51,133 nucleotides of DNA from Acidimicrobiia bacterium. Its GTDB lineage: Bacteria; Actinomycetota; Acidimicrobiia; Spongiisociales; UBA5794. The notes under the pieces are model-generated. The model was not told the origin of the DNA. It did not search any database and was given only the letters and a program-made list of their open reading frames with translations. Positions 23,746 through 31,493 of the stretch are shown in pieces. The position numbers and the translations under genes are program-made. The stretch is taken from NCBI GenBank assembly GCA_030066265.1, contig JASJCF010000007.1, positions 1 to 51,133 on the forward strand. The letters are read 5' to 3'. How positions within the stretch are numbered: the first letter of the stretch is position 1; each line of letters starts with the position of its first letter.

Positions 23746-24504
23746 ATGGCGGTTGTCATCGCAGTTGCGAATCAGAAGGGTGGCGTGGCGAAGACCACGA
23801 CCGTCCACACGCTGGCCGAAGCGCTCTCCGAGCGCGGCAAGCGCGTGCTGATGATCGACCTCGACCCGCAGGCATGCCTCACGTACGCCACGGGTAGCGA
23901 GCCCGACAGCCTCGACATCACCGTGCACGATGTCTTCCTCGGACGCGCCGAGATGACCGACGTCCTGAAGGAGCGTGACGACGGACCCGATCTCATCCCG
24001 TCCTCGATCGATCTCGCCGGGTCTGAGATCCATCTCCTCACGAAAACCGGCCGCGAGTTCGTGCTCAAGCGCGCGCTCTCGGGCGTGAAGGGCGACTACG
24101 ACATCGTCATGATCGACTGCGGTCCGTCGCTCGGCATTCTCACGGTCAACGCACTCACGGCAGCCGACACCGTGCTCATCCCCTTCCAAGCCGAAACGCT
24201 GAGCGACCGTGGGGTGGGGCAGCTGCTGGAGACGATCGAGGACGTCCGGCACTACACCAACGAGGATCTCCAGGTGCTCGGCGGCATCGCCACGATGTTC
24301 GACTCCCGCACGAACCTGGGGAAGAAGGTGCTCGTCGAGGTCCAGGAGATCCACGGCCTCAACGTCATCGACCCGCCGGTGCCCCGATCGGTGCGCGTGG
24401 CGGAGTCTCCGGGCGAGGGGGTGTCCGTCTTGTCACACGCCCGCCGGTCGCGGTCGGCAGCCGCCTATGTGGAACTCGCCGACAACATCGAGGCGATGCT
24501 GTGA
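23746..24504 (+). CDS. ParA/Soj-family ATPase (orphan)
   Basis: 252 residues. Deviant Walker A KGGVAKTT (11-18, signature Lys at 11), A' MIDLDPQACLT, Walker B MIDCGPSLG and the C-terminal DNA-contact region near NLGKKVLVEV. Such ATPases position plasmids, chromosomes or protein cargo. No parB or parS-like inverted repeats lie next to it, so it may serve a cargo-positioning or partition role outside oriC. The ATG at 23746 matches the family N terminus and the leaderless TAGTAT box; upstream frame is non-coding. Confidence 0.87.
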   Translation: MAVVIAVANQKGGVAKTTTVHTLAEALSERGKRVLMIDLDPQACLTYATGSEPDSLDITVHDVFLGRAEMTDVLKERDDGPDLIPSSIDLAGSEIHLLTKTGREFVLKRALSGVKGDYDIVMIDCGPSLGILTVNALTAADTVLIPFQAETLSDRGVGQLLETIEDVRHYTNEDLQVLGGIATMFDSRTNLGKKVLVEVQEIHGLNVIDPPVPRSVRVAESPGEGVSVLSHARRSRSAAAYVELADNIEAML

Positions 24505-24827
24505 CCGGACGCGACGACAAGGACGGCAAGCGCGCCCTCTTCGAGTCACCTCCCATCGAGGTCGAGGACACCCTCAAGGACGACCCGCTGGTGGAGCGCC
24601 ACGATGTCGACGGTCACGAGGCCCTCTACTCAGCTGGGCACCGGGAGCCCGGCACGGCGGTGGTGTTCTGCTCGAACTGCGGCGTGCGCTCGAGGATCTC
24701 GCTCGTCGAGACCGTGGTGAGGATCCTGTCCATCTCGCTCTGGCTACCGGTCGGCGAGCACAACCGATGGATGCAGTGCCCCTCGTGCCAACGACGGACC
24801 TGGTGTCGAGTCAGCTGGATGGGCTGA
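24501..24827 (+). CDS. Zinc-ribbon protein coupled to ParA
   Basis: 108 residues, not recognised. The N-terminal about 50 residues are charged. CSNC (57-60) and CPSC (93-96) flank a hydrophobic segment (about 68-84), a treble-clef or ribbon-like pair with a possible membrane-associated helix between the knuckles; C102 is a fifth cysteine. GTG at 24501 overlaps the ParA stop (GTGA), which implies translational coupling and perhaps a physical partner or cargo adaptor for this ParA. Confidence 0.72.
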   Translation: MTGRDDKDGKRALFESPPIEVEDTLKDDPLVERHDVDGHEALYSAGHREPGTAVVFCSNCGVRSRISLVETVVRILSISLWLPVGEHNRWMQCPSCQRRTWCRVSWMG

Positions 24828-24837
24828 GGCTGCTTCT

Positions 24838-25224
24838 TCAGGTCTTGCTCGGTCCAAGCCGCTCCAGGAAGGCGGCACGGTCCACGACGAAACGCACATG
24901 GGTGCCCCGGGCGACGACATCGTCTCCCTGTCGCACCTCGACGGCGAAGACGAGTCGACGCCCGTCGACATGGGTCACGGTTGCTTGAGCGACCACTGTG
25001 TGGTCGACGGCAGTCGGCGCCAGATGGTCGACAGTGACGCTGGTGCCGACGGTGGTCATCCCCTCGGGCAGGCCTCCGGCGATGGCGGCGAGGGCCGACT
25101 CCTCGCAGAGCGCTACGACTTTGGGCGTGCCGAGGACCGGGATGTCTCCCGAACCCAGGGCGATCGCCGTCGCCGAATCGTCGACCGTGAACGACACCGA
25201 AGCGCTGGTTCCCTCGTTGATCAT
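24838..25224 (-). CDS. Thioesterase-family (FlK-like hotdog) protein
   Basis: 128 residues with a hotdog fold: a Glu in the ALCEESALAAIAGGL helix after a beta lead (VLGTPKVVALCEESA), then GMTTVGTSVTVDHLAPTAVDHTVVAQATVTHVDGRRLVFAVEVRQGDDVVARGTHVRFVVD. The TVGT.V.V.H pattern matches the fluoroacetyl-CoA thioesterase-like group; acyl-CoA substrate unknown. ATG at 25224 is set by TACGAT 6 nt upstream. It is divergent from the crotonase gene, hinting at a shared acyl-CoA function. Confidence 0.8.
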   Translation of the reverse strand: MINEGTSASVSFTVDDSATAIALGSGDIPVLGTPKVVALCEESALAAIAGGLPEGMTTVGTSVTVDHLAPTAVDHTVVAQATVTHVDGRRLVFAVEVRQGDDVVARGTHVRFVVDRAAFLERLGPSKT

Positions 25225-25236
25225 CCCCCGATCGTA
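25225..25236 (-). promoter_or_regulatory. Leaderless -10 box for the thioesterase gene
   Basis: TACGAT (25236-25231 on the minus strand), 6-nt spacer to ATG. Confidence 0.6.
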
Positions 25237-25292
25237 GGGTCCTCTTCCTTTCGGGTGTCCCACCGGGTGGACGGACGTATGCACCGCACCGG

Positions 25293-25305
25293 TACCGTGC
25301 GCTCG
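25293..25305 (+). promoter_or_regulatory. Leaderless -10 box for the crotonase gene
   Basis: TACCGT (25293-25298), 7-nt spacer to ATG at 25306. Confidence 0.5.
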
Positions 25306-25971
25306 ATGAGCGAGATGCACGCCGAGGTTCGCGACGGGATCATGACGGTCACGATGGACGATGGGGAGAACCTCATCGGCACGCAGGGTCTCCGCGCCTG
25401 GGATGCGGTGCTCGACGAGGCAGCCGATCGGGCGGTCGACGCCCTCGTGGTGGTGGGAACCGACCGCTACTGGTCGACCGGCCTCGACCTCGACGAGGTC
25501 GGCACCATGACCGACAACGACCTTCGCACCTTCATGCGCGGCTTCGATCTCCTCCTCGGGAAGCTGCTGACCGCGCCCTTCCTCACCATTGCGGCGATGA
25601 ACGGCCACACGTACGCCGGAGGTGCGCTGCTCGCCCTCGCTCATGACTATCGGATCATGCGCGAGGATCGCGGGTTCTTCTGCCTGCCTTCGGTCGAGGT
25701 CGGCATCGCCTTCTCCCCCGGCATGTCGTCGCTCATCGCTGCGAAGCTGCCACAACCCATTGCACACGACCTGGTGGTGAGCTGCCGCCAGATCGGTGGA
25801 CGCGAGGCGGAGGCAGCCGGGGTCGTGCACCGTGCCGTGCCCGCCCACGCCGTATTGGACGTCGCAATCGAGTACGGGCACGCATTCGGGGGGAAGGATC
25901 CCGAGACCCTCGCATCGGTCAAACGGCGGCTGTATCCCGAGGCCACATCGATGCTGACGGCGGGGCGATGA
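25306..25971 (+). CDS. Enoyl-CoA isomerase/hydratase-family (crotonase) protein
   Basis: 221 residues, single crotonase domain. The oxyanion motifs are present (STGLDLDEVG and AAMNGHTYAGGALLALAHDYRIM), but the two Glu residues of classical hydratases are replaced: GGALLAL lacks the first, and LPSVEVGI places a Glu two residues later than usual. The region resembles plant/peroxisomal delta3,delta2-enoyl-CoA isomerases (SEV/SEL-DVG type). It may isomerise unsaturated acyl-CoA rather than hydrate. The stop overlaps the next gene's ATG (ATGA). Confidence 0.78.
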   Translation: MSEMHAEVRDGIMTVTMDDGENLIGTQGLRAWDAVLDEAADRAVDALVVVGTDRYWSTGLDLDEVGTMTDNDLRTFMRGFDLLLGKLLTAPFLTIAAMNGHTYAGGALLALAHDYRIMREDRGFFCLPSVEVGIAFSPGMSSLIAAKLPQPIAHDLVVSCRQIGGREAEAAGVVHRAVPAHAVLDVAIEYGHAFGGKDPETLASVKRRLYPEATSMLTAGR

Positions 25972-26939
25972 GACACCCGATCGACCTCTCGGTGGTCGGC
26001 ATCCTCAAGTACGGGCCGCGTGACATCCGGTTCTTCACAGAAGGGTGGGGCGACGAGGCGCTGCTACACCCGCCCGACCTCGACGATCTCCCGCTCGAGA
26101 CCCTCCCCATCCGGTGGCTCACGGCTCAGCGGGACGATGATCTGGTGATCCGGCATGGGGCCTTCGAGAGCCCGGTGTCCCACCTTCCCCACCGAGCGGG
26201 CCAGGGCTCGGCCCTCTTGATCGAACCGCACGGCGGCACCGATCGCACGGTCGTGCTCATGCCGGCGTGGAACGAGCATGAGCCACACGTCCGGGTTGCC
26301 CTCGCGCGCCGTCTGGCCCGCCACGGCATCAGCTCCGTGGTCCTCGAGAACGCATACTTCGGGTCGCGGCACCCGGACCCGGTGGAGGGCCACCCGATCC
26401 GCACGGTCGCCGACTTCATGGTCATGGGGGAATCCGCCGTCACCGAGGCGCGGGGCATCCTCACCTGGCTCAGGAACCGAGGCCGGGTCGTCGGAGTCGC
26501 CGGCTATTCGATGGGAGCCAACACCGCCGCCGTCGTCTCCGCCTCACTGCCGTTCCCCGTTGCCACCGCTGCGTTGGCCGCATCGCACTCGCCATCACCG
26601 GTGTTCCTGGACGGCGTCTTGTGGCACGGGATCTCGTGGGATGCCCTGGGCGGCATCACGCAGGAGGATCAGCTCCGGGAGGTTCTCCTCCGGGTCTCGG
26701 TGCTCGACATCCCGCCGAGGGAACACCTGTCGCAGGCCGTGGTGGTGGGAGCCCGATCGGACGCGTACATCCCCCGGTCAGCCACCGTCGCGCTCGCCCA
26801 GCATTGGCCCGGGAGCGAGCTGCGATGGGAGTCGGGCGGCCATGCGACGCTCGTGTGGTTTCGCAAAGATCGGTTGGCGGGCGCCGTCGTGGACTCGTTC
26901 GACCGGCTGTACGGCCCGCCTCAGACGAGCGCGCAGTAG
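25968..26939 (+). CDS. Alpha/beta-hydrolase (ABHD18/DUF2048-like)
   Basis: 323 residues: ALLIEPHGGTDRTVVLMPAWNEH forms the first hydrolase strand and loop, VLENAYFGSRHP follows, and GVAGYSMGANTAAVVSASLP is the nucleophile elbow. AVVVGARSDAYIPR carries the Asp and SGGHATLVWF the His. The YFGSRHP segment and domain length match the ABHD18-like group, whose reaction is poorly known. It is coupled to the crotonase by a 4-nt ATGA overlap and ends 7 bp from the convergent HdeD-like gene. Confidence 0.75.
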   Translation: MRHPIDLSVVGILKYGPRDIRFFTEGWGDEALLHPPDLDDLPLETLPIRWLTAQRDDDLVIRHGAFESPVSHLPHRAGQGSALLIEPHGGTDRTVVLMPAWNEHEPHVRVALARRLARHGISSVVLENAYFGSRHPDPVEGHPIRTVADFMVMGESAVTEARGILTWLRNRGRVVGVAGYSMGANTAAVVSASLPFPVATAALAASHSPSPVFLDGVLWHGISWDALGGITQEDQLREVLLRVSVLDIPPREHLSQAVVVGARSDAYIPRSATVALAQHWPGSELRWESGGHATLVWFRKDRLAGAVVDSFDRLYGPPQTSAQ

Positions 26940-26946
26940 CGCGACC

Positions 26947-27507
26947 TCACGGCTCGATCGGTGTGGCGTTCTTGAGCTGGAACGCCGCGAGCACCTCGAA
27001 GATCCCCATGATCACGATGTAGATGCCGACGAGGATCGCAAACACCGTCACGGTGACATCCGGCCACACCAGCAGCACCACACCGAAGAGCGCCGTGAGG
27101 GCACCGAAGCCGATCCGGAGGCCCCGATCGGGCAGATCCGGATCCGTGAGCCCGCGGAAGAAGTCCACCATGCCGAGCACGAGCCAGAAGATCGCCGTGA
27201 TCAAGACGATGACCTTGATCGTCGTCTCCGGGTTCCGGATCACGATGACGCCGATCACCACGCCGACGATGCCCACCAGGGCCAGCAGCCACCGGTTCTC
27301 GACCGCGCTGCCGAAGATCGCCATGAAGAAACGCATGACGCCGACGATGATCATGAAGAGCCCGACGATGGTGGTGACGACGGTCAGGGTCTGACCGGGC
27401 CAGAAGATCAGGAGGCCCCCGATCACGATCGACAGGAGGCCGAAGACGAGCAACACCCACCAATACCGCTTCATGTCCTGGTCCACGTACATGTCGATGC
27501 CCGTCAT
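26947..27507 (-). CDS. HdeD/DUF308-family membrane protein
   Basis: 186 residues with six hydrophobic helices arranged as three repeated pairs (WWVLLVFGLLSIVIGGLLIFWPG, WLLALVGIVGVVIGVIVIRNPE, IGFGALTALFGVVLLVWPD), the internal WPG/NPE/WPD repeat of DUF308. HdeD is linked to acid resistance in enterobacteria; other members are uncharacterised. GGAGG about 6 nt before the ATG at 27507 supports the start. The frame stays open to 29271 across the two plus-strand genes, but that part is antisense shadow. Confidence 0.85.
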   Translation of the reverse strand: MTGIDMYVDQDMKRYWWVLLVFGLLSIVIGGLLIFWPGQTLTVVTTIVGLFMIIVGVMRFFMAIFGSAVENRWLLALVGIVGVVIGVIVIRNPETTIKVIVLITAIFWLVLGMVDFFRGLTDPDLPDRGLRIGFGALTALFGVVLLVWPDVTVTVFAILVGIYIVIMGIFEVLAAFQLKNATPIEP

Positions 27508-27572
27508 CGATCCTCCTCTCGCCCGAGCCACGTTACTTGAGGCCAACCGCGCGCCGTCGGCAATCCAGCGGG

Positions 27573-27585
27573 CATAATCGGCGTG
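27573..27585 (+). promoter_or_regulatory. Leaderless -10 box for the PrimPol gene
   Basis: CATAAT (27573-27578), 7-nt spacer to ATG at 27586. This favours ATG over the GTG at 27583. Confidence 0.5.
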
Positions 27586-28569
27586 ATGGCGAAAGAAGCG
27601 TACGTCGATGCCGCAGGGGTCCCGGTTCGGATCTCGAGCCCGGACAAGGTCGTGTTCCCCGACCGCGGCTGGACGAAGCTCGACGTCGCCGAGCACTTCG
27701 CCATGTGTGGCGAGGGCGCTCTGCGCAATGTCTACAACCGGCCCACGATGCTGAAGCGATGGACCAAAGGGGTCGACGAAGAGCCCTTCTACGTCAAACG
27801 GGTCCCCAAGAGCGCCCGGTCGAGCATCGACGTGCGATTCCCGTCGGCTCGCCCCGGGGTGATGTTCCTCCCTCTCGAGGTCCAGGACGTCGTCTGGATG
27901 GCCCAGATGAACTGCCTCGATCTGCACCCGTGGAATGCGCGTGCAGACGACATGGATCACGCCGACGAGCTTCGTATCGACCTCGACCCGACGCCCGACT
28001 ACGGATTCGATGCCGTCATCGACGTCGCGCACACGGTGCGAGAGATCCTCAGCGAGCTCGATCTCGTGGGATGGCCGAAGACCTCCGGCAGCCGCGGGAT
28101 CCACATCAACGTCCGCGTGCTCCCCCAGTGGTCCTATTACACCGTTCGACGAGTCTGCCTGGCCATCGCACGAGAGGCAGAGCGACGGAACGAGCTCGCC
28201 ACCACCAAGTGGTGGAAGGAGGAGCGCTTCGGGATCTTCATCGACTACAACCAGAACGCCAGGGACAAGTCCGTCGCCTCGGCATACTCCGTGCGCCACA
28301 CGGGTTGGGTCTCGACGCCGTTCCGGTGGGACGAGCTCGAGGACACCTCCTCGGACATGTGCGATCTCATGACGTTCAAGGATCGATGGACCGCTCTCGG
28401 GGATCTCACCGACGGCATCGACGAGGCGGCGGGCGACCTCGCAAAGGGAATCGAATGGGTCCTCAAGGACGAAGATGACGGGCTGGGCGATGCCCCTTGG
28501 CCTCCGCACTACCCGAAGATGCCCGGCGAGCCCCCTCGCGTGCAACCGTCGAAGCGGAAGATGGAGTAG
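27586..28569 (+). CDS. LigD-type polymerase/primase (stand-alone PolDom)
   Basis: 327 residues, an archaeo-eukaryotic primase superfamily polymerase of the LigD PolDom type. Catalytic D132-x-D134 (RIDLDP), the SGSRGIHI motif (167-174) and a third Asp in FIDYNQNARDKSVASAYS are all present. The ligase and phosphoesterase domains of LigD are absent. The protein resembles mycobacterial stand-alone PolD/Prim-PolC enzymes that fill gaps and insert ribonucleotides in end joining or excision repair. An ATP-dependent ligase gene lies 2.9 kb downstream on the same strand; no ku gene is in the window. Confidence 0.88.
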   Translation: MAKEAYVDAAGVPVRISSPDKVVFPDRGWTKLDVAEHFAMCGEGALRNVYNRPTMLKRWTKGVDEEPFYVKRVPKSARSSIDVRFPSARPGVMFLPLEVQDVVWMAQMNCLDLHPWNARADDMDHADELRIDLDPTPDYGFDAVIDVAHTVREILSELDLVGWPKTSGSRGIHINVRVLPQWSYYTVRRVCLAIAREAERRNELATTKWWKEERFGIFIDYNQNARDKSVASAYSVRHTGWVSTPFRWDELEDTSSDMCDLMTFKDRWTALGDLTDGIDEAAGDLAKGIEWVLKDEDDGLGDAPWPPHYPKMPGEPPRVQPSKRKME

Positions 28570-28585
28570 CACCGCCGCACGCTCC

Positions 28586-28616
28586 GAATCCGAGACTCGG
28601 GACTCGACTCGGATTC
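28586..28616 (+). terminator. Hairpin after the PrimPol gene
   Basis: GAATCCGAG (28586-28594) pairs with CTCGGATTC (28608-28616), starting 16 nt after the stop. The loop itself contains an ACTCGGGACTCG duplication reminiscent of the GACTCGA arrays at 49657. Confidence 0.6.
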
Positions 28617-28624
28617 CCGTCTGA

Positions 28625-28638
28625 TAGCTTCCGGGCCT
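28625..28638 (+). promoter_or_regulatory. Leaderless -10 box for the MFS gene
   Basis: TAGCTT (28625-28630), 8-nt spacer to GTG at 28639. Confidence 0.5.
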
Positions 28639-29868
28639 GTGACCGCGACCACCGTGCACGAATCGACGCGCCGTCGCCTCATCGCAACCCTGTTCACGGG
28701 GAACGCGATCGGATCGACGGCGTACATCGGCATCGCCACCCTGGCTGCGCTGGTCGCCGAGGAGATCACGGGATCCACCAGCTTGTCGGGCCTTGCGGCG
28801 ACGACGGGCACCCTCGGTGTCGCTGCCGGCGCAGCCGCACTGTCGTGGCTGGGCCTCCGGGTGGGAAGGCGGCCATCGTTCACGCTCGGCTACATCCTCG
28901 CCGGGTGCGGATCGGCGCTCGCTCTCCTTTCGATTCCAGCCAACAGCTTCCTCGTTCTCCTCGTCGGCATGGGGGCGATGGGCTTCGGCCGGAGCGTGGG
29001 GCAGCTCGCCCGATACGCCGCCGGCGACATGCGGACCGCGCAGCACCGAGCGCAGGCCATCAGCATCATCGTGTGGGCGAACACCATCGGGGCGGTGGTG
29101 GGCCCCCTCTTGATCGGCCCCACGAGCGCATTCGGTGTCGCTGCCGGAGCGAGTGAGTACGCCGGACCCATCGTGTTCGCCATCGCCGGGTTCGGCCTCG
29201 CCGCCGTCTTGATGGCCATCGGGCTGCGACCCGATCCCCTGCGGCTCGCCGTCAGCGATGACGCGGAGCACGAGGGAGATGCCAAACCCTCCCCGTTGGC
29301 CGAGCTCGTGGCCTCACGCACGGTGCAGCTCGCCGTTGCGGCGATCGTGATCAGCCAGGCCGTGATGGTGCTGGTGATGGTGATGACACCGATCCACATC
29401 AGGGACAACGACGGGTCGCTCTCGACCGTCGGTTGGGTGATGATGGCGCACACCCTCGGCATGTTCGCCATCGCCCCGGTGACGGGCCGCCTGGTCGATG
29501 CCGTGGGGTCTCGACGCATGATCGTGGCTGCGGTCGGGACCTTCGTCGTCTCGTGCGTGATCGCAGCGAGTGCCGGCACTGCGAACACGCTCATTCTCAT
29601 CGTCGGCCTGTTCCTCCTCGGCGTGGCCTGGAACTTCGGCTTCGTCTCGGGCTCGACTCTGCTCCAGGAGGGCCACACCGTGGCCAATCGGGTCAAGCTC
29701 CAGGGCTTCGCCGATGCGAGCGCGTGGGTGACCGCTGCATTCGCTGCGGCCCTGTCGGGCGTCGTGGTGGAGACCACGTCCTATGCGACCCTCGGCATCC
29801 TCGGCGCCTTCCTCGCGCTCCTCCCCTTGGTGAGCATCGCCCGCGAACGCGCACTGCAGGAAGCCTGA
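28639..29868 (+). CDS. Major facilitator superfamily transporter
   Basis: 409 residues with 12 predicted membrane helices and a central cytoplasmic loop (about 203-225, acidic). The motif-A-like LGLRVGRRPSF lies after helix 2, and the GRLVDAVGSRRM repeat of motif A lies in the second half, as expected for the duplicated MFS fold. The profile fits a drug/metabolite exporter (DHA-like), but no substrate-specific residues can be named. It has its own leaderless box downstream of the PrimPol hairpin. Confidence 0.85.
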   Translation: MTATTVHESTRRRLIATLFTGNAIGSTAYIGIATLAALVAEEITGSTSLSGLAATTGTLGVAAGAAALSWLGLRVGRRPSFTLGYILAGCGSALALLSIPANSFLVLLVGMGAMGFGRSVGQLARYAAGDMRTAQHRAQAISIIVWANTIGAVVGPLLIGPTSAFGVAAGASEYAGPIVFAIAGFGLAAVLMAIGLRPDPLRLAVSDDAEHEGDAKPSPLAELVASRTVQLAVAAIVISQAVMVLVMVMTPIHIRDNDGSLSTVGWVMMAHTLGMFAIAPVTGRLVDAVGSRRMIVAAVGTFVVSCVIAASAGTANTLILIVGLFLLGVAWNFGFVSGSTLLQEGHTVANRVKLQGFADASAWVTAAFAAALSGVVVETTSYATLGILGAFLALLPLVSIARERALQEA

Positions 29869-29897
29869 CTGCGCCTTCGCATCGTGCACCGATCAAC

Positions 29898-29909
29898 CAC
29901 AATGGGTCC
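29898..29909 (+). promoter_or_regulatory. Leaderless -10 box for the acyltransferase gene
   Basis: CACAAT (29898-29903), 6-nt spacer to ATG at 29910. Confidence 0.4.
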
Positions 29910-31283
29910 ATGGTGAGGGACTACCTCCGGGGCGTCGACGAGGCAGTTGCGCGCACACCTTCCCGGCGCAATCGCGTCGTCGACACATGGCGCGTCATCG
30001 CCTTGCTGATCGTGGTCTTCGGGCACTGGCTGGCAGCATCGATCTGGGTGGATCCCGACGGCGAGATCCTCGTGATGAACACCCTGGAGTGGATTCCCTA
30101 CGCAGGGTGGTTCACGTGGATCGTCCAGGTCATGCCGATCTTCTTCTTCGTCGGTGGCTATGCGAACGCCAGGGCTCTCGAGAAACGGTCCACCAATCGC
30201 CGGAGCTGGATCACGATCCGATTCCGACGCCTCTACGCACCGGCGGTCCCCGTGATCGTGGTCTGGACCGCGCTGGTGCTCGTCCTCCGGAACTTCGTGG
30301 ATGCCGACCTCGTGTATGCCGGGACGTTGAATGCGACGATCCCCCTCTGGTTCCTCGCCGTGTACCTCACCCTCGTCTCCATTGCGCCGCTCACCTTCGC
30401 AGCCTGGCACCGATGGGGAGCATGGACGATCGCCGCCTTCGCCGTCGCCGCTGTGGCCACCGATGTGGCCTATCGCGTCATCGACGTTCCGGGCGTGGGA
30501 TGGCTGAATCTCGTCTTCGTGTGGGGAGCCATCCATCAGGCCGGGTACTGGTGGGCGGATCGGGAGAGCGACGGATCGCTCCCCCGGCCACGAACCGCGC
30601 TCACAGGCTCCGCAGCGTCGCTGGCTGCCCTGATCACCGTCACGGCAACTGGTCTCTATCCGGTGGCGATGATCGTGATCCCCGGAGCGGGACCGCAGAA
30701 CGTCACGCCGCCGTCGAGCGCCATCCTCCTGCTCGCCGGGGCCCAGATCGGTGTCATCCTCGCATCGACGGGGCCCGTGGCGAGGTGGGCGACGAATGTG
30801 CGGTCGTGGCGGTTCGTGGTGGGCGTGTCGGGCGTGATGATGACGGTCTACGTGTGGCATCTGACCTCGCTGAGTCTCACGATCGCCCTGGGCGCCTTCA
30901 CGTTCGACGGGTTCGCGTTCACACCCGAGCCGGGCACCGTCGCGTGGTGGGTGACGCGACCGCTCTTCTTCGCCGTCCTCGTCGTCGTCACGGCAGTGCT
31001 CGTGGCTGCATTCGCCGTCTTCGAACGCGACATCGACACGTCGGCCCACGATCGACCCATGCCCGTCGTCCTTGCGGGGATGGTCGCCACGATCGTGGCT
31101 CTCGGTGCCACATCGTTCGTCTATCTCGTCAACGAGGACGCTTCGGTCAACGGTTGGATCACCGTCCTGGCGGCGCTCGCAGCCGGGATGGTGGGGGCGT
31201 ATCCCGATCGTTGGAATCGACGACGTCGAAGGTTCGCGGAAACGGACGGTGGCGCAACCGCCGAATCAGTGGGAGGATCGTGA
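29910..31283 (+). CDS. Acyltransferase_3-family membrane protein
   Basis: 457 residues with about ten membrane helices. The family's entry motif is visible: RNRVVDTWRVIALLIVVFGHW, with the conserved His in helix 1, then MPIFFFVGGYANARALEKR and RFRRLYAPAVPVIV. Such enzymes O-acetylate or acylate glycans, peptidoglycan or lipids at the membrane. The C terminus is basic and short (NRRRRRFAE). The following 50-residue gene starts 1 nt after the stop, indicating an operon. ATG at 29910 was chosen because it begins directly before the conserved N terminus. Confidence 0.83.
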   Translation: MVRDYLRGVDEAVARTPSRRNRVVDTWRVIALLIVVFGHWLAASIWVDPDGEILVMNTLEWIPYAGWFTWIVQVMPIFFFVGGYANARALEKRSTNRRSWITIRFRRLYAPAVPVIVVWTALVLVLRNFVDADLVYAGTLNATIPLWFLAVYLTLVSIAPLTFAAWHRWGAWTIAAFAVAAVATDVAYRVIDVPGVGWLNLVFVWGAIHQAGYWWADRESDGSLPRPRTALTGSAASLAALITVTATGLYPVAMIVIPGAGPQNVTPPSSAILLLAGAQIGVILASTGPVARWATNVRSWRFVVGVSGVMMTVYVWHLTSLSLTIALGAFTFDGFAFTPEPGTVAWWVTRPLFFAVLVVVTAVLVAAFAVFERDIDTSAHDRPMPVVLAGMVATIVALGATSFVYLVNEDASVNGWITVLAALAAGMVGAYPDRWNRRRRRFAETDGGATAESVGGS

Positions 31284-31284
31284 C

Positions 31285-31437
31285 ATGGCGTGGTTTCGCA
31301 AGAAGCGAGAGTACGACCCGCTCAAGATCGAGCGGGCGCTCGAGCCCTACCACTACCCCGAGGACCACGACGGCACGCCGAAGCCGACGCCCCGGAAGCA
31401 ATTCCGAGCGAAACGCCCGAAGCCCAGGGGGCGATAG
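31285..31437 (+). CDS. Small basic protein (50 residues)
   Basis: Not recognised. The peptide is hydrophilic and strongly basic (MAWFRKKREYDPLKIERAL start; C terminus rich in Lys, Arg and Pro), without a membrane segment. GGGAGGA is placed about 7 nt before the ATG and the gene follows the acyltransferase stop at once, which supports real translation. Possibly a nucleic-acid- or ribosome-associated small protein. Confidence 0.6.
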   Translation: MAWFRKKREYDPLKIERALEPYHYPEDHDGTPKPTPRKQFRAKRPKPRGR

Positions 31438-31481
31438 CTCGAGCGTGGTCCACCGACGCCGGCCCGCGGGGTGCGTGCCGA

Positions 31482-31493
31482 TAGGCTGACGGC
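31482..31493 (+). promoter_or_regulatory. Leaderless -10 box for the DNA ligase gene
   Basis: TAGGCT (31482-31487), 6-nt spacer to ATG at 31494. Confidence 0.55.

Noticed and set aside
27508-29271. Upstream extension of the HdeD-like frame
   Set aside because: Covers PrimPol and MFS genes antisense; RBS and family start are at 27507.
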